Source of the DNA: Oscillospiraceae bacterium
Lineage (GTDB): Bacteria > Bacillota > Clostridia > Oscillospirales > Oscillospiraceae
NCBI GenBank assembly: GCA_902766215.1
Contig: CACXCV010000238.1
Span: 1-5,684 of the forward strand
DNA: 5,684 bases
Reading direction: 5' to 3'
Shown here one piece after another: positions 5,048 to 5,684 of the stretch. The position numbers were made by a program, and so were the translations under genes. The notes below the pieces were generated by a model, which was given only the letters and a program-made list of their open reading frames with translations, was not told the DNA's origin and did not search any database. Numbering within the stretch: position 1 is the stretch's first letter; each line of letters starts with the position of its first letter.

Positions 5048-5602
5048 ATGAAGTGGATGATCGCATCGGATATCCATGGTTCAGCGTACTGGACCAAGCG
5101 CCTGGTTGCTCGGTGGAAAGAAGAGCGGCCTGACCGCGTTATACTGCTGGGCGACCTGCTGTATCACGGCCCACGCAATGCATTGCCGCAGGAATATGAT
5201 CCCCAGCAGGTGATTGCGCTGCTGAGCCAGATTCAGCCGGCTCCGCTGTGTGTGCGCGGCAACTGCGATGCGGAAGTGGACCAGATGGTGCTGCCGTTCC
5301 CGATCATGGCGGACTATGGTGTGATAGCCGATGGCGCACTGACGGTGCTTTTTACCCACGGGCATTTGTACAATCGCCAGACGCCCCTGCCTGTTCGGGC
5401 TGGTGAGGTTCTGCTTTGCGGACATTTTCATGTTCCTGAGCTGGAACGCCAGGCGGAGGGCTGGTGGTACGCAAACCCTGGCTCCGTGTCGATCCCGAAG
5501 GACGGGAGTGCCAATCAGTATTTGATGCTGGAAGATGGAACATTCACCTGGAAAGATATGGACGGATCGACGCTCTGCACGAGAACGCTGCAAGCGGACT
5601 GA
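5048..5602 (+). CDS. yfcE: YfcE-type metallophosphodiesterase
   Basis: A 184-residue cytoplasmic calcineurin-like phosphoesterase; the E. coli YfcE protein has, from memory, the same length. Characterised YfcE hydrolyses phosphodiester model substrates with a Mn-dependent dimetal centre; its natural substrate is unsettled. All metal and catalytic motifs are present in order: SDIHG (7-11; D8, H10), GDLLYHGPRNALP (35-47; D36), GNCDAEVDQMVL (71-82; N72), THGH (103-106; H104), GHFHVP (125-130; H126, H128) and NPGSVSIPK (143-151). GPRNALP and GNCDAEVDQM are diagnostic of YfcE against the related MJ0936/YsnB group. ATG 5048 has GGAGG 6 nt upstream (5037-5041). It has its own promoter, a leader hairpin, and a terminator after its stop, so it is probably a single-gene unit that may receive read-through from the gene before. 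Confidence 0.95.
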   Translation: MKWMIASDIHGSAYWTKRLVARWKEERPDRVILLGDLLYHGPRNALPQEYDPQQVIALLSQIQPAPLCVRGNCDAEVDQMVLPFPIMADYGVIADGALTVLFTHGHLYNRQTPLPVRAGEVLLCGHFHVPELERQAEGWWYANPGSVSIPKDGSANQYLMLEDGTFTWKDMDGSTLCTRTLQAD

Positions 5603-5622
5603 CCGCCATGCGCAAACGGAAT

Positions 5623-5677
5623 AACACAAGCCGCCCCGGACGATGGAGTCCGGGGCGGCTTGTGTTTGAAACTTTTG
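5623..5677 (+). terminator. Intrinsic terminator after yfcE
   Basis: A perfect 19-bp stem (5623-5641 with 5648-5666), very GC-rich in its middle and with a 6-nt loop. The following tract TTTGAAACTTTT is interrupted, so the U-run is imperfect; stem strength probably compensates. TTTGAAAC is repeated directly at 5665-5672 and 5674-5681. Confidence 0.8.
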
Positions 5678-5684
5678 AAACTGA

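Noticed and set aside
5081..5629. 182-codon minus-strand frame opposite yfcE
   Set aside because: It is the antisense shadow of a gene with every YfcE motif intact, and it extends into the terminator hairpin.

Overview
The window reads as chromosomal DNA of a moderately GC-rich, low-redundancy Firmicute, most likely an anaerobic gut Clostridium relative (Oscillospirales / Butyricicoccus-like). The reasons are gene content (a DUF6514-like small protein, an AI-2E-type permease, a thioredoxin reductase next to an antiporter), strong GGAGG-type ribosome binding sites, several TTG/GTG starts, and sigma-A promoters with 17-bp spacers and extended -10 elements. The genus is an inference from style, not a proven assignment. 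No mobile element, CRISPR array, tRNA or rRNA is visible.

Left part (1-1791, minus strand): a cation:proton antiporter of the CPA2 type (membrane part only, no RCK domain) is followed 53 nt downstream by a thioredoxin reductase that runs off the left edge. They are probably one transcript from a promoter at 1836-1864, which carries a short palindrome between its -35 and -10 boxes. Between 1792 and 2044 lies a 253-bp divergent control region.

Middle part (2045-4109, plus strand): a polytopic membrane protein of the YjdF/DUF2238-like type starts at a TTG, has its own good promoter, and overlaps by 20 nt an AI-2E-family permease with a textbook internal Shine-Dalgarno. The two are very likely translationally coupled. 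A 12-bp hairpin at 4152-4190 with T-runs on both sides ends this operon and also a convergent small gene.

Right part (4196-5684): a small two-helix membrane protein (minus strand, GTG start, own promoter) faces the permease operon. Divergent from it is a 96-residue DUF6514-like protein whose promoter overlaps a 9-bp direct repeat. A YfcE-type metallophosphodiesterase follows, with its own extended -10 promoter and a 5' leader that can fold into a hairpin covering part of the ribosome binding site. A 19-bp GC-rich hairpin closes the window.

No clearly new multi-gene system is evident. The items most worth a second look are the small membrane protein gene with its shared terminator, the yfcE leader hairpin, the promoter-associated palindrome and direct repeat, and the uncharacterised membrane protein / AI-2E permease pair.
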